Shown piece after piece: positions 1-5,674 of a stretch of 10,389 nt of DNA. The notes below the pieces were generated by a model. The model made no database searches, was not told where the DNA came from, and saw only the letters and a program-made list of their open reading frames with translations. Source of the stretch: Ruminococcaceae bacterium UBA7067. GTDB lineage: Bacteria; Bacillota; Clostridia; Oscillospirales; Acutalibacteraceae. The DNA is taken from contig DKZT01000015.1 of assembly GCA_002493755.1 (NCBI GenBank), forward strand, positions 1 through 10,389. The letters run 5' to 3'. Within the stretch, counting starts at the first letter, position 1; each line of letters begins with the position of its first letter. Position numbers and translations under genes: made by a program.

Positions 1-3
1 AAA

Positions 4-52
4 CTCTAAACTCTAAACTCAAAACTCCAAACTCAAAACTCCAAACTCAAAA
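4..52. repeat. Heptad array, CTCNAAA units (7 copies)
   Basis: Seven consecutive 7-bp units with consensus CTCNAAA (N is T, A or C) fill positions 4-52 in perfect phase. On the complementary strand the unit reads TTTNGAG. The last unit contains the hisS stop codon (TGA, 49 to 47 on the minus strand), so the array begins inside the end of the gene. By comparison with the three complete examples in this window, this is the right-hand array of a composite element whose remainder lies left of the window. Confidence 0.9.
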
Positions 53-1345
53 AGATATTGTCGTGCTTTCATCGCAATACACTGCGATGAATTCATCGGC
101 AAAGCGGCTGTCAAGATTGATTTTTCTCTTTTCGCCTGTTTCCATATTTTTAAGCTCCGCTTTGTTTTCGGCAATTTCGTTGTCGCCGAGTACAAGGCTG
201 AATTTTGCGCCGATTTTGTCGGCATACTTCATCTGCGCTCTCAGGCTTCTGCCGACAATGTCGGTTTCAGCGTGGATTGAACAGCTTCTGACCTGAGCCA
301 GCAAATCAAAAGCCTTTGCCTGTGCGCTGTCGCCCATAACGGCTATGTAAAGACCGCATTCATCGGGCTTCGGAATTTCCACACCCTCAGCGTCAAGCAG
401 AGCGAGAAGTCTTTCAATTCCGAGAGCAAAGCCGAGTGACGGCAGGCTCTGACCGCCGAGTTCCTCTATAAGTCCGTCATATCTTCCGCCGCCGCATACA
501 GTGCCCTGTGCGCCGAGCGAATTTGTTACGAACTCAAATACAGTGCGTGTGTAGTAGTCAAGACCTCTTACGATTTTCGGGTTTACAACATATTTAACAC
601 CTGCGTTGTCAAGCAGACGTTTTACGCCCTCAAAATGCTCACGGCAATCGTCGCATATGTAATCAAGCACAGTAGGCGCACCCTCGGCAATCTTTGAGCA
701 AACGGGACTTTTGCAGTCGAGTATTCTCATAGGGTTGCGCTCCAAGCGTGACAGACAGGTTTCGCAAAGCTCTGAAGTGTATTGTGAAAAATACTCCTTG
801 AGCGCCTCGTAATATTTTGCCCTGCACTTCGGACAGCCGATTGAGTTAAGCTCAAGGGTGAGCTTGTCGCCGATTTGCAGGCGGTCAAAAATGCTCTGAG
901 CGGCGCAAATCATCTCAGCATCAGCTGCAGGAGAGGCTGTGCCGTAGGTTTCAAGACCGAACTGGTGGAACTCACGGTAGCGGTTAGCCTGCTTTTTCTC
1001 GTAGCGGTAGCAGGATACAAGGTAATACACCTTGACGGGTAAGCCGTCGTTGTATATTGCGTGTTCAAGTAATGCTCTTGCCGCTCCTGCCGTACCCTCT
1101 GGGCGAAGAGTAAGAGAAGTGCCGCCCTTTGTGTCAAAGGTGTACATTTCCTTCTGAACGACATCTGTTGTGTCGCCGACTCCTCTTCTGAAAAGCTCGG
1201 TATGCTCAAAAACAGGAGTGCGTATTTCCTTAAAGCCAAAGGTGTCTGCCTCTGAGCGCATAAGGCTCTCGACAAACTGCCATTTATAGCTGTCCTTGGG
1301 CAATACGTCCTCTGCGCCGTATACCCTTTTTGTGATAAGTGACAT
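47..1345 (-). CDS. hisS: Histidyl-tRNA synthetase (HisRS), class IIa
   Basis: This 432-residue cytoplasmic enzyme charges tRNA-His with histidine using ATP. Seen in the sequence: the class II core with LTLRPEGTAGAARA near residues 78-91, the motif 2 region with YRYEKKQANRYREFHQFG (113-130), the HisRS-specific GLDYYTRTVFEF (261-272), GGGRYDGLIEELGG (285-298) and motif 3 LGFALGIERLL (304-314). A C-terminal anticodon-binding domain follows from about residue 330. Length is typical for bacterial HisRS. The insertion between 170 and 235 carries four Cys pairs (171/174, 194/197, 211/216, 231/234), which suggests a metal site. The ATG is preceded by GGAGGAA at 6 nt. The TGA stop lies inside a heptad repeat, so the last residues may differ from relatives. 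The leader holds a perfect hairpin but no T-box sequence. Confidence 0.97.
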   Translation of the reverse strand: MSLITKRVYGAEDVLPKDSYKWQFVESLMRSEADTFGFKEIRTPVFEHTELFRRGVGDTTDVVQKEMYTFDTKGGTSLTLRPEGTAGAARALLEHAIYNDGLPVKVYYLVSCYRYEKKQANRYREFHQFGLETYGTASPAADAEMICAAQSIFDRLQIGDKLTLELNSIGCPKCRAKYYEALKEYFSQYTSELCETCLSRLERNPMRILDCKSPVCSKIAEGAPTVLDYICDDCREHFEGVKRLLDNAGVKYVVNPKIVRGLDYYTRTVFEFVTNSLGAQGTVCGGGRYDGLIEELGGQSLPSLGFALGIERLLALLDAEGVEIPKPDECGLYIAVMGDSAQAKAFDLLAQVRSCSIHAETDIVGRSLRAQMKYADKIGAKFSLVLGDNEIAENKAELKNMETGEKRKINLDSRFADEFIAVYCDESTTISF

Positions 1346-1365
1346 ATATAATTCCTCCAGAGTAG

Positions 1366-1384
1366 TGCGACACTATGTGTCGCA
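1366..1384 (-). promoter_or_regulatory. Perfect hairpin in hisS leader
   Basis: TGCGACAC and GTGTCGCA form a perfect 8-bp stem with a 3-nt loop. It ends 7 nt upstream of the GGAGGAA ribosome-binding site of hisS. There is no T-run after it, so it is not an intrinsic terminator. It could stabilise the 5' end of the mRNA, bind a protein, or be the edge of the neighbouring repeat element. Only the structure is directly seen. Confidence 0.5.
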
Positions 1385-1386
1385 GT

Positions 1387-1407
1387 GAATATTGAATGAT
1401 GAATAAT
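1387..1407. repeat. Degenerate heptad triplet (GAATNNT)
   Basis: Three adjoining 7-bp units, GAATATT, GAATGAT and GAATAAT, sit between the hisS leader hairpin and a 69-bp inverted-repeat element. The core differs from the GAGTTTN arrays elsewhere in the window, but the period is the same and the position next to a palindromic element is the same. Confidence 0.5.
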
Positions 1408-1475
1408 TGTGGTAGTCGCCGCTGTGCGGCTCCGAGCGGCATAGCCGCACATATTTACTCCCTATTCTACCACAA
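1407..1475. repeat. 69-bp palindromic element with 9-bp terminal inverted repeats
   Basis: TTGTGGTAG (1407-1415) and CTACCACAA (1467-1475) are perfect 9-bp inverted repeats. Inside, GTGCGGCT (1424-1431) and AGCCGCAC (1443-1450) form a perfect 8-bp stem. The segment is non-coding and lies in the 200 bp between the small membrane-protein gene and hisS. It resembles a small REP-like or MITE-like element, though it could instead be part of the hisS leader RNA. The rest of the gap (1476-1545) is AT-rich; TTGACA and TATAAT motifs there are not at usable spacing. Confidence 0.6.
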
Positions 1476-1545
1476 AACGTTGAATAATGCAGTAGTTTTG
1501 ACAAAAATTATTGACGAAAATTCTTGTATAATTCCTGCGGAGAAA

Positions 1546-1938
1546 TTATTTGTCGAGCTTTTTGCAGACAGCGGATATCGGAACGGTTAAGAGCGCCCAC
1601 AGAAAGCTGTAAAACGGGCATATCTGCCCCAGAATATTGAACTTTGTGTTTGTGTAGTCCCACACCTTCAGCTTAAGCTTTAAATTTACAATGCACCCCG
1701 TCACGAACTCAACCGAGGTTATCACCGTTGAGCCGACAATACACTTGACAGGCAGACGCATATTACTGAAGCGTTTAAAAATCTTGAACAGAGCAAGAAA
1801 GCAGGTGCCGCCTGCAAGAAACATCGACCAGTGCGTTCTCCTGCGGCAGATTATTTCAAGCATAGCATAGGCACTGCCGCCAAGCACGAATAAGCCGCCG
1901 TCCTTTTTTATTATATCGCCGTTCTTTTTTTCTTTCAT
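1546..1938 (-). CDS. Small membrane protein, CmpB / PF06541-type putative ABC transporter permease
   Basis: This 130-residue protein has about four hydrophobic segments (roughly 15-31, 37-53, 65-85 and 102-124). The combination of HWSMFLAGGTCF (36-47), VEFVTGCIVN (76-85) and VWDYTNTKFNILGQICPFYS (92-111) matches, from memory, the family annotated 'putative ABC transporter permease' (PF06541, CmpB). That label is weak: no ATPase gene is adjacent and the transport role is unproven. The ATG is preceded by GGTGGTG at 5 nt, but this site lies in the 3' arm of a hairpin, so initiation may be controlled. A lysine-rich start (MKEKKNGDIIKK) suggests a cytoplasmic N-terminus. Function in the cell is unknown. 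Confidence 0.75.
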   Translation of the reverse strand: MKEKKNGDIIKKDGGLFVLGGSAYAMLEIICRRRTHWSMFLAGGTCFLALFKIFKRFSNMRLPVKCIVGSTVITSVEFVTGCIVNLKLKLKVWDYTNTKFNILGQICPFYSFLWALLTVPISAVCKKLDK

Positions 1939-1943
1939 AAAAA

Positions 1944-1975
1944 CACCACCGCAGTTATTGTCGTCTGCGGCGGTG
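1944..1975 (-). promoter_or_regulatory. Terminator-like hairpin covering the RBS of the 1546-1938 gene
   Basis: On the minus strand an 11-bp stem (CACCGCCGCAG pairing with CTGCGGTGGTG, one G-U) closes a 10-nt loop and is followed directly by five T and then the ATG. The 3' arm contains GGTGGTG, the only plausible Shine-Dalgarno sequence. The structure could therefore end transcription or hide the ribosome site. A possible -10 box (TATAGT, 1988 to 1983) lies just upstream, but no -35 match was found. Confidence 0.55.
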
Positions 1976-1994
1976 AAAATATACTATAAATCGA

Positions 1995-2025
1995 GAGTTT
2001 AGAGTTTAGAGTTTAGAGGTCTGAG
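1995..2025. repeat. Heptad array, GAGTTTA units (left arm)
   Basis: Three exact GAGTTTA units plus a diverged GAGGTCT and a terminal GAG are in continuous 7-bp phase. This array and the complementary array at 2089-2119 face each other across a palindromic core. Confidence 0.85.
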
Positions 2026-2043
2026 TTATGTTGTTTGGTCGGG

Positions 2044-2088
2044 TTCAAGCCTTCTCCTTGGGGGAAGCCTAAACTCGTTACGAGTATC
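2044..2088. repeat. Palindromic core element, short version
   Basis: CTTCTCC (2051-2057) and GGGGAAG (2061-2067) form a 7-bp stem with a 3-nt loop, and ACTCG/CGAGT (2073-2085) forms a second small hairpin. The 18-nt stretch GGGAAGCCTAAACTCGTT (2062-2079) recurs at 5913-5930 with one mismatch, which shows this is a dispersed repeat family. It looks like a shortened copy of the larger core at 5712-5934. Confidence 0.7.
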
Positions 2089-2119
2089 CTCAAAATTCAA
2101 AACTGAAAACTCAAAACTA
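2089..2119. repeat. Heptad array, CTCAAAA units (right arm)
   Basis: CTCAAAA, TTCAAAA, CTGAAAA and CTCAAAA follow one another in perfect 7-bp phase, then CTA. That CTA is the complement of the TAG stop of the 2117-3358 gene, so the array abuts and overlaps the stop codon. Confidence 0.85.
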
Positions 2120-3358
2120 TATCCTCGTCACGCTTACAAGCGTTATTCTTTGCTCGCTTACATCGAGTATCTTGAATTTGTAGCCGTTGAATTCAAAGGC
2201 TTCGCCGTCGTTGGGGATTTTGCCGAGCCTTTCAAAAATCCAGCCGCCGAGCGACACGCTCTCGCTGTCAAATTCGCTTTCCCTGATACTGAGCAGTGCG
2301 GCTAAGTCCTCAAGACTGTAATCACCCGACAGCTCAAAGGTGCTGTCGTCAACCTTTTTATACGGCGCTTCAATCTCCTCGTCCTCGTCCCATATCTCGC
2401 CGACAAGCTCCTCAACCAGATCCTCAATGGTTACAATGCCGAGAATTCCGCCGTGTTCGTCTGTTACCAAGGCGAGGTTCTGGTGCTTGTGCTTCATAGT
2501 GCTGAGTACATAAGAGAGCTTCTTGTTCTTGTACACATAGTAGGCAGGCTGAATAATGTCACGCAGATTAATACTTCTGCCGTTTGCAAGGGCTTCAAGA
2601 TAATCCCTTGTGTGCAGTATGCCGACAATGTTGTCAATGCTCTTTTTGTAGACGGGGATTCGTGAATATCTTTCGTCTAAAACGATTTTCCTTATTTCGT
2701 CCTCGTCATCGTCTATGTCAATGGCGGTTACGTCAACCCTCGGGGTTAGAACCTCCTGCACCGTCTTTTCGTCAAAGTCGAGAGCAGATTTTACAAGCTC
2801 ACGCTCCTGCTGTTCAAGCACCCCCTCCTCCTCAATGCTGTCTATTATGTATTTCAGCTCGTCCTCGGTTACGCTCGGGGTTTTGTCGCCCTTGTTTACG
2901 AGGGTCAGCGCCGCCTGCTTGAGCTTCATAAAGCAGAAAACGACAGGTGTTAAAATTGTCATAAGTATACGAAGTATTTTTGCGGTTGCCATTGCAATTG
3001 CTTCAGCCTTTTCCTTGGCAAAGCATTTTGGAATAATTTCGCCGAAGGTCAGGACGATAAGCGTAACTGCGCCTGTGCTGATAGCCGCACCCGCATCGCC
3101 GAACAGGTTCATACACAAAACGGTTGCTATTGACGAACAGCCTATATTCACGATGTTGTTTCCTATTAATATTGTTGTCAGCGCATTGTCGTAGCGCTGA
3201 GTGATGTACACAACTCCCTTGGCTCTTTTGTTGCCAAGCTCTGCGGCGTGATTCATTCTGACCGTATTGACGGTAGAATAAGCCGTTTCTGTCGCTGAGA
3301 AAAACGCCGACAAAAGCACACAGATAAAAATTAATATACCCATTATAATGTTTTCCAA
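2117..3358 (-). CDS. CNNM-domain / CBS-pair / CorC-HlyC family membrane protein (hemolysin-like, putative Mg2+/Co2+ efflux)
   Basis: This 413-residue membrane protein has the standard architecture of the family. An N-terminal DUF21/CNNM region (about 1-180) has hydrophobic segments near 5-25, 60-85, 90-110 and 130-150, including SAFFSATETAYST and the conserved FGEIIPKCFAKEKAE. A CBS pair follows (about 200-330, with VLTPRVDVTAI, ERYSRIPVYKKS and VTDEHGGILGIVTIEDLVEE). A C-terminal CorC_HlyC domain (about 340-413) is last. Relatives are linked to magnesium or cobalt efflux; 'hemolysin' is a historical name. The longest frame begins at a TTG codon (3358 to 3356); an ATG five codons in (3343 to 3341) is an equally plausible start, and no strong RBS decides. 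The TAG stop overlaps a heptad array. It stands alone with its own promoter. Confidence 0.93.
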   Translation of the reverse strand: MENIIMGILIFICVLLSAFFSATETAYSTVNTVRMNHAAELGNKRAKGVVYITQRYDNALTTILIGNNIVNIGCSSIATVLCMNLFGDAGAAISTGAVTLIVLTFGEIIPKCFAKEKAEAIAMATAKILRILMTILTPVVFCFMKLKQAALTLVNKGDKTPSVTEDELKYIIDSIEEEGVLEQQERELVKSALDFDEKTVQEVLTPRVDVTAIDIDDDEDEIRKIVLDERYSRIPVYKKSIDNIVGILHTRDYLEALANGRSINLRDIIQPAYYVYKNKKLSYVLSTMKHKHQNLALVTDEHGGILGIVTIEDLVEELVGEIWDEDEEIEAPYKKVDDSTFELSGDYSLEDLAALLSIRESEFDSESVSLGGWIFERLGKIPNDGEAFEFNGYKFKILDVSEQRITLVSVTRI

Positions 3359-3407
3359 GACTCAATTACACTCCCAATAAGCATTTGCACAGTGAAACAA
3401 TAACATT

Positions 3408-3436
3408 ACTATAACAGAAAAAGAGCGGTTTGGCAA
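3408..3436 (-). promoter_or_regulatory. Sigma-A-type promoter for the CNNM gene
   Basis: On the minus strand TTGCCA (3436 to 3431) and TATAGT (3413 to 3408) are separated by 17 nt. Each matches the vegetative consensus at 5 of 6 positions. Transcription would begin near 3401 and give a leader of about 43-58 nt. The promoter lies just outside the heptad array at 3442-3478. Confidence 0.65.
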
Positions 3437-3441
3437 ATGTT

Positions 3442-3478
3442 AGTTTTGAGTTTAGAGTTTAGAGTTTTGAGTGGAGAG
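3442..3478. repeat. Heptad array, GAGTTTA/GAGTTTT/GAGTGGA (left arm)
   Basis: From 3448 the units GAGTTTA, GAGTTTA, GAGTTTT and GAGTGGA run in 7-bp phase, with a partial unit on each side. The final GAGTGGA unit is the exact complement of the TCCACTC units in the opposing array at 3670-3704. The array shows both unit types changing into each other. Confidence 0.85.
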
Positions 3479-3485
3479 AAATTGT

Positions 3486-3665
3486 GAAACGAGCATTGCC
3501 TCCCTTTCAAGGGAGAGGGACCTCTTGCGGTGGAAGGTTGCATCCCTCAGTCGGCTTCGCCGCCTGCTCCCCTCAAGGGGAGCCAAAATTCTGCCGCACA
3601 TTCATAAGAGCGACCCGGAACGGTCAAGACCGTTCCCTACAAACTCACAGTCCTGTTGCGAAATT
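3486..3665. mobile_element. Palindromic intergenic element (MITE-like, non-coding)
   Basis: This 180-bp non-coding segment begins with GAAACGAG, as does the core at 5712. It contains TCCCTTTCAAGGGA (3501-3514), CGGCTTCGCCG, CTCCCCTCAAGGGGAG and a perfect 9-bp hairpin GGAACGGTC-AA-GACCGTTCC (3617-3636). Its ATCCCTCAGTC... GGGGAGCC part resembles the 5871-5920 part of the other core. This style of element is, from memory, common between genes of gut clostridia. There is no transposase, so any mobility would need helper functions. Open frames across it lack RBS and are not counted as genes. Confidence 0.6.
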
Positions 3666-3669
3666 CATC

Positions 3670-3704
3670 TTCACTCTCCACTCTCCACTCTCCACTCTTC
3701 ACTC
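3670..3704. repeat. Heptad array, TCCACTC units (right arm)
   Basis: Five units in 7-bp phase: TTCACTC, three TCCACTC and TTCACTC. It is the complement of the GAGTGRA unit type and faces the left array at 3442-3478 across the palindromic core. It ends 32 bp upstream of the PadR-operon -35 box. Confidence 0.9.
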
Positions 3705-3736
3705 TCTTAAAAACTTCACTCTTTTTAAATTTGCTA

Positions 3737-3765
3737 TTGACAAACAATACTATGCGTTGTATAGT
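3737..3765 (+). promoter_or_regulatory. Promoter of the PadR-HAAS-DUF4097 operon
   Basis: TTGACA (3737-3742) and TATAGT (3760-3765) are spaced by exactly 17 nt, a near-perfect vegetative promoter. Transcription would begin near 3772, leaving a very short leader of about 16 nt that contains the AGAGGTGG ribosome-binding site. The -10 box lies within the operator dyad. Confidence 0.85.
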
Positions 3766-3768
3766 ATT
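3746..3768. promoter_or_regulatory. Putative PadR operator (perfect dyad over the -10)
   Basis: AATACTAT (3746-3753) and ATAGTATT (3761-3768) are perfect 8-bp inverted repeats with a 7-nt centre. The right half covers the -10 box. AT-rich dyads of this kind over the promoter are the usual binding sites of self-repressing PadR-family proteins, and the first gene of the operon encodes one. Binding by that protein is inferred. Confidence 0.7.
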
Positions 3769-3787
3769 ATGCAAGAGGTGGTATAGT

Positions 3788-4105
3788 ATGGATGCACAGC
3801 TCAAACGAGGGCTTCTTGAGATATGCGTGCTTGCATCGCTTGAACAGGAGGATTCGTACGGCTACAAAATAATCAAGGACATCTCCTGCTGTATCAAAAT
3901 TTCGGAATCAACGCTTTATCCTATACTCAAACGGCTTGAAAGCGCAAAATGCCTGATAGTTTACTCGGTTGAGCATAACGGCAGACTGCGTAAGTATTAC
4001 AGAATAACCGATGCAGGCAAGAACAGGATAGGCGAATTTCTGGACGAATGGCAGGATGTAATGAGCGTATACAGCTTTATTAAGGGGGAACACAGAGATG
4101 ACTAA
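3788..4105 (+). CDS. PadR-family transcriptional regulator (short form)
   Basis: This 105-residue DNA-binding repressor has a winged helix-turn-helix of the PadR N-terminal type: LKRGLLEICVLASL (5-18), DSYGYKIIKDI (22-32), the recognition region SESTLYPILKRLE (39-51) and the wing VEHNGRLRKYYRITDAGK (61-78). It lacks the long C-terminal dimer domain of full PadR, as in the PF03551-only subgroup. The frame is open further upstream to 3656, but the ATG at 3788 has AGAGGTGG at a proper 6-nt distance and the upstream part runs through repeat and promoter DNA. It overlaps the next gene by 8 nt (ATGACTAA), which implies translational coupling. It probably controls its own operon through the dyad at 3746-3768. 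The effector is unknown. Confidence 0.93.
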   Translation: MDAQLKRGLLEICVLASLEQEDSYGYKIIKDISCCIKISESTLYPILKRLESAKCLIVYSVEHNGRLRKYYRITDAGKNRIGEFLDEWQDVMSVYSFIKGEHRDD

Positions 4106-4658
4106 GGGTGAATTTTTGCACGAGCTGAGGGTAAGGCTTGCCGCTTTGCCCGAGGAGGACATTGACAGAACGGTTTACTATTACGGCGAGATAATTGACG
4201 ATATGACCGAGGAGGGCAAAACCGAGCAGGAGGCGATTGACAGCCTTGAAAGCGTTGACGAAATTGCACAGAGAATAATATCGGAAACACCGAACAGAGT
4301 TCAGGCGCAGAGCGCACAGCCGGTCATACTGGCGAAAAGACCTGTGTCGGGCGTGGTTGTACTGATTTTGCTTATTGTGCTGTTTCCGGTGTGGATAGGT
4401 ATATTTATTGCGGCGTGGGCGATAGCAGTCTCGTTTTTCGGCGGCAGCGGTGCGTGCATAGTTGCCGGAATAGCCGGATTACCGGCATCAATCTTTATGA
4501 TGGCTGACGGCTTGGCTGTCAAGGGCGTTTTTGCACTTGGAATGTGCTTGTTTACGGCAGGCTTCGGCATAATCTGGTTTATCGGCAATCTTTACTACAC
4601 AAAGGCGCTTGTTAAGCTTATCGGCTTTATATTCAAAAAGATAAAGGCTTCATTCTGA
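4098..4658 (+). CDS. HAAS / DUF1700 domain membrane protein
   Basis: The 186-residue protein has a soluble helical N-terminus (about 1-65; KGEFLHELRVRLAALPEEDI... YYYGEIIDDMTEEG... EAIDSLESVDEIAQRI) typical of the HAAS/DUF1700 family. A linker and three to four hydrophobic segments (about 84-114, 117-137, 142-165 and 169-180) follow, then a basic C-terminus. In Firmicutes such proteins are regularly encoded between a PadR regulator and a DUF4097 protein, as here. The biochemical role is not established; a part in envelope-stress sensing or in passing a signal to the PadR protein is inference. The start overlaps the padR-type stop, and the next gene begins 14 nt downstream. Confidence 0.88.
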   Translation: MTKGEFLHELRVRLAALPEEDIDRTVYYYGEIIDDMTEEGKTEQEAIDSLESVDEIAQRIISETPNRVQAQSAQPVILAKRPVSGVVVLILLIVLFPVWIGIFIAAWAIAVSFFGGSGACIVAGIAGLPASIFMMADGLAVKGVFALGMCLFTAGFGIIWFIGNLYYTKALVKLIGFIFKKIKASF

Positions 4659-4672
4659 GGGGGGAACGGATA

Positions 4673-5632
4673 ATGAAAAGAATGAGAAATTTTTTTATAA
4701 TAATTTCAATTATTTTAATGACAGCCGGAATAATAATATGTTCAGCTTCACTTTGTATGACAGGCTTTGATTTTTCGCAGTTTACCACATCAATGACAGG
4801 CTCGGAGGTTAAGGAAATGAACAGGGACTTTAAGGCAGACTATCAGCGCATAATAATTGATACCAAAAACAGAGAGATAAAATTTGAAAAATCTGAGGAT
4901 GACAAGATTCATCTGGAATATAACGAAAGCGAAAAGCGTAAAATTGAAATCAGTGAGAGCGATTCAGAGCTGTCAGTTACCGAGCAGCTCGACTATAAAT
5001 GGTATGACTACATATTTAATTTTGATTTCGGCAACAAGCTTGTTGTAAAGCTTCCGTCGAATATCAAGGCTCAGTTAAGTGTAAATACCAGTAATGGAGG
5101 AATAAGCCTTACCGATATAAGCGTTAAAAACAGCGTCGATTTGCACACCTCAAACGGTGCGCTTAATATTACGGACGCTTCAATAGACGGCGATATAAAT
5201 GCGAAGACGAGCAACGGCAAAATTGAGCTTGTGCGTGCAAGTGTTGCAGGAAAAGCCGATATGAAAACCTCAAACGGCGAATGCTCGGCAGACGGAGCGA
5301 GTGTAAAGGGCGAGTTTAAGCTCAAAACAAGCAACGGCAAAATATATCTCAATAACGCCAAGGCGGAGGAAATATCCGCCGAAACAAGCAACGGCAAAAT
5401 TGAGTTTTACGGCGCCGATGTCGATAAATCAATCAACGCTCAGACGAGCAACGGCAAAATAGAGGGAACTCTTGTAGGCACTCCGGGCGACTTCAGCTTC
5501 AGATATGAAAACAGCGGTCATAACAACAGTAATCTTCCGCTTGAGGGCAACGGCGGCAAGCAGGCATACTTTAAAACCTCGAACGGCGATATTGATGTTG
5601 CGTACACGAGCGGAGCAAGCTCCGCAGAGTGA
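4673..5632 (+). CDS. Membrane-anchored DUF4097 beta-solenoid protein with TSNG repeats
   Basis: The 319-residue protein starts with a basic tip (MKRMRN) and one membrane segment (about 7-30), with the rest probably outside the cell. Residues 130-315 form a repeat ladder in which TSNG occurs at residues 139, 159, 179, 199, 219, 238, 258 and 302. The period is 20 residues with one step of 19, and DUF4097-like KTSNGKIEL units suggest a right-handed beta-solenoid. No catalytic motif was recognised. GGGGGGAA 6 nt before the ATG is a strong ribosome site. It closes the PadR-HAAS operon, and such proteins are thought to act in envelope stress, though the ligand is unknown. The last codon and stop (GAGTGA) are the first unit of a heptad array. 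No clear terminator follows. Confidence 0.9.
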   Translation: MKRMRNFFIIISIILMTAGIIICSASLCMTGFDFSQFTTSMTGSEVKEMNRDFKADYQRIIIDTKNREIKFEKSEDDKIHLEYNESEKRKIEISESDSELSVTEQLDYKWYDYIFNFDFGNKLVVKLPSNIKAQLSVNTSNGGISLTDISVKNSVDLHTSNGALNITDASIDGDINAKTSNGKIELVRASVAGKADMKTSNGECSADGASVKGEFKLKTSNGKIYLNNAKAEEISAETSNGKIEFYGADVDKSINAQTSNGKIEGTLVGTPGDFSFRYENSGHNNSNLPLEGNGGKQAYFKTSNGDIDVAYTSGASSAE

Positions 5633-5654
5633 AGAGTGAAGAGTGGAGAGTGGA
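5627..5654. repeat. Heptad array, GAGTGAA/GAGTGGA units
   Basis: Two GAGTGAA and two GAGTGGA units in 7-bp phase, beginning within the last sense codon of the upstream gene and supplying its TGA stop. A short perfect hairpin, AGCGGC-TTC-GCCGCT (5660-5674), separates it from the next array. Confidence 0.9.
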
Positions 5655-5674
5655 GATGGAGCGGCTTCGCCGCT

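Noticed and set aside
4..52. CRISPR array
   Set aside because: The unit is 7 bp with no spacers and no cas gene; this is a short tandem repeat.
1498..1532. Plus-strand promoter from TTGACA (1498) or TTGACG (1511) with TATAAT (1527)
   Set aside because: Spacers are 23 and 10 nt, both unsuitable, and no plus-strand gene follows.
1346..1545. T-box riboswitch upstream of hisS
   Set aside because: No T-box core (GGGTGGNACCGCG-like) and no terminator with T-run in the minus-strand leader.
2296..3194. Plus-strand open frames opposite the CNNM gene
   Set aside because: Shadows of the conserved minus-strand gene; no RBS and no recognisable domain.
3471..3786. Open frames across 3471-3786 and the upstream extension of the PadR frame from 3656
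   Set aside because: They run through palindromic repeat and promoter DNA, give low-complexity peptides and lack ribosome sites; the ATG at 3788 has a strong one.
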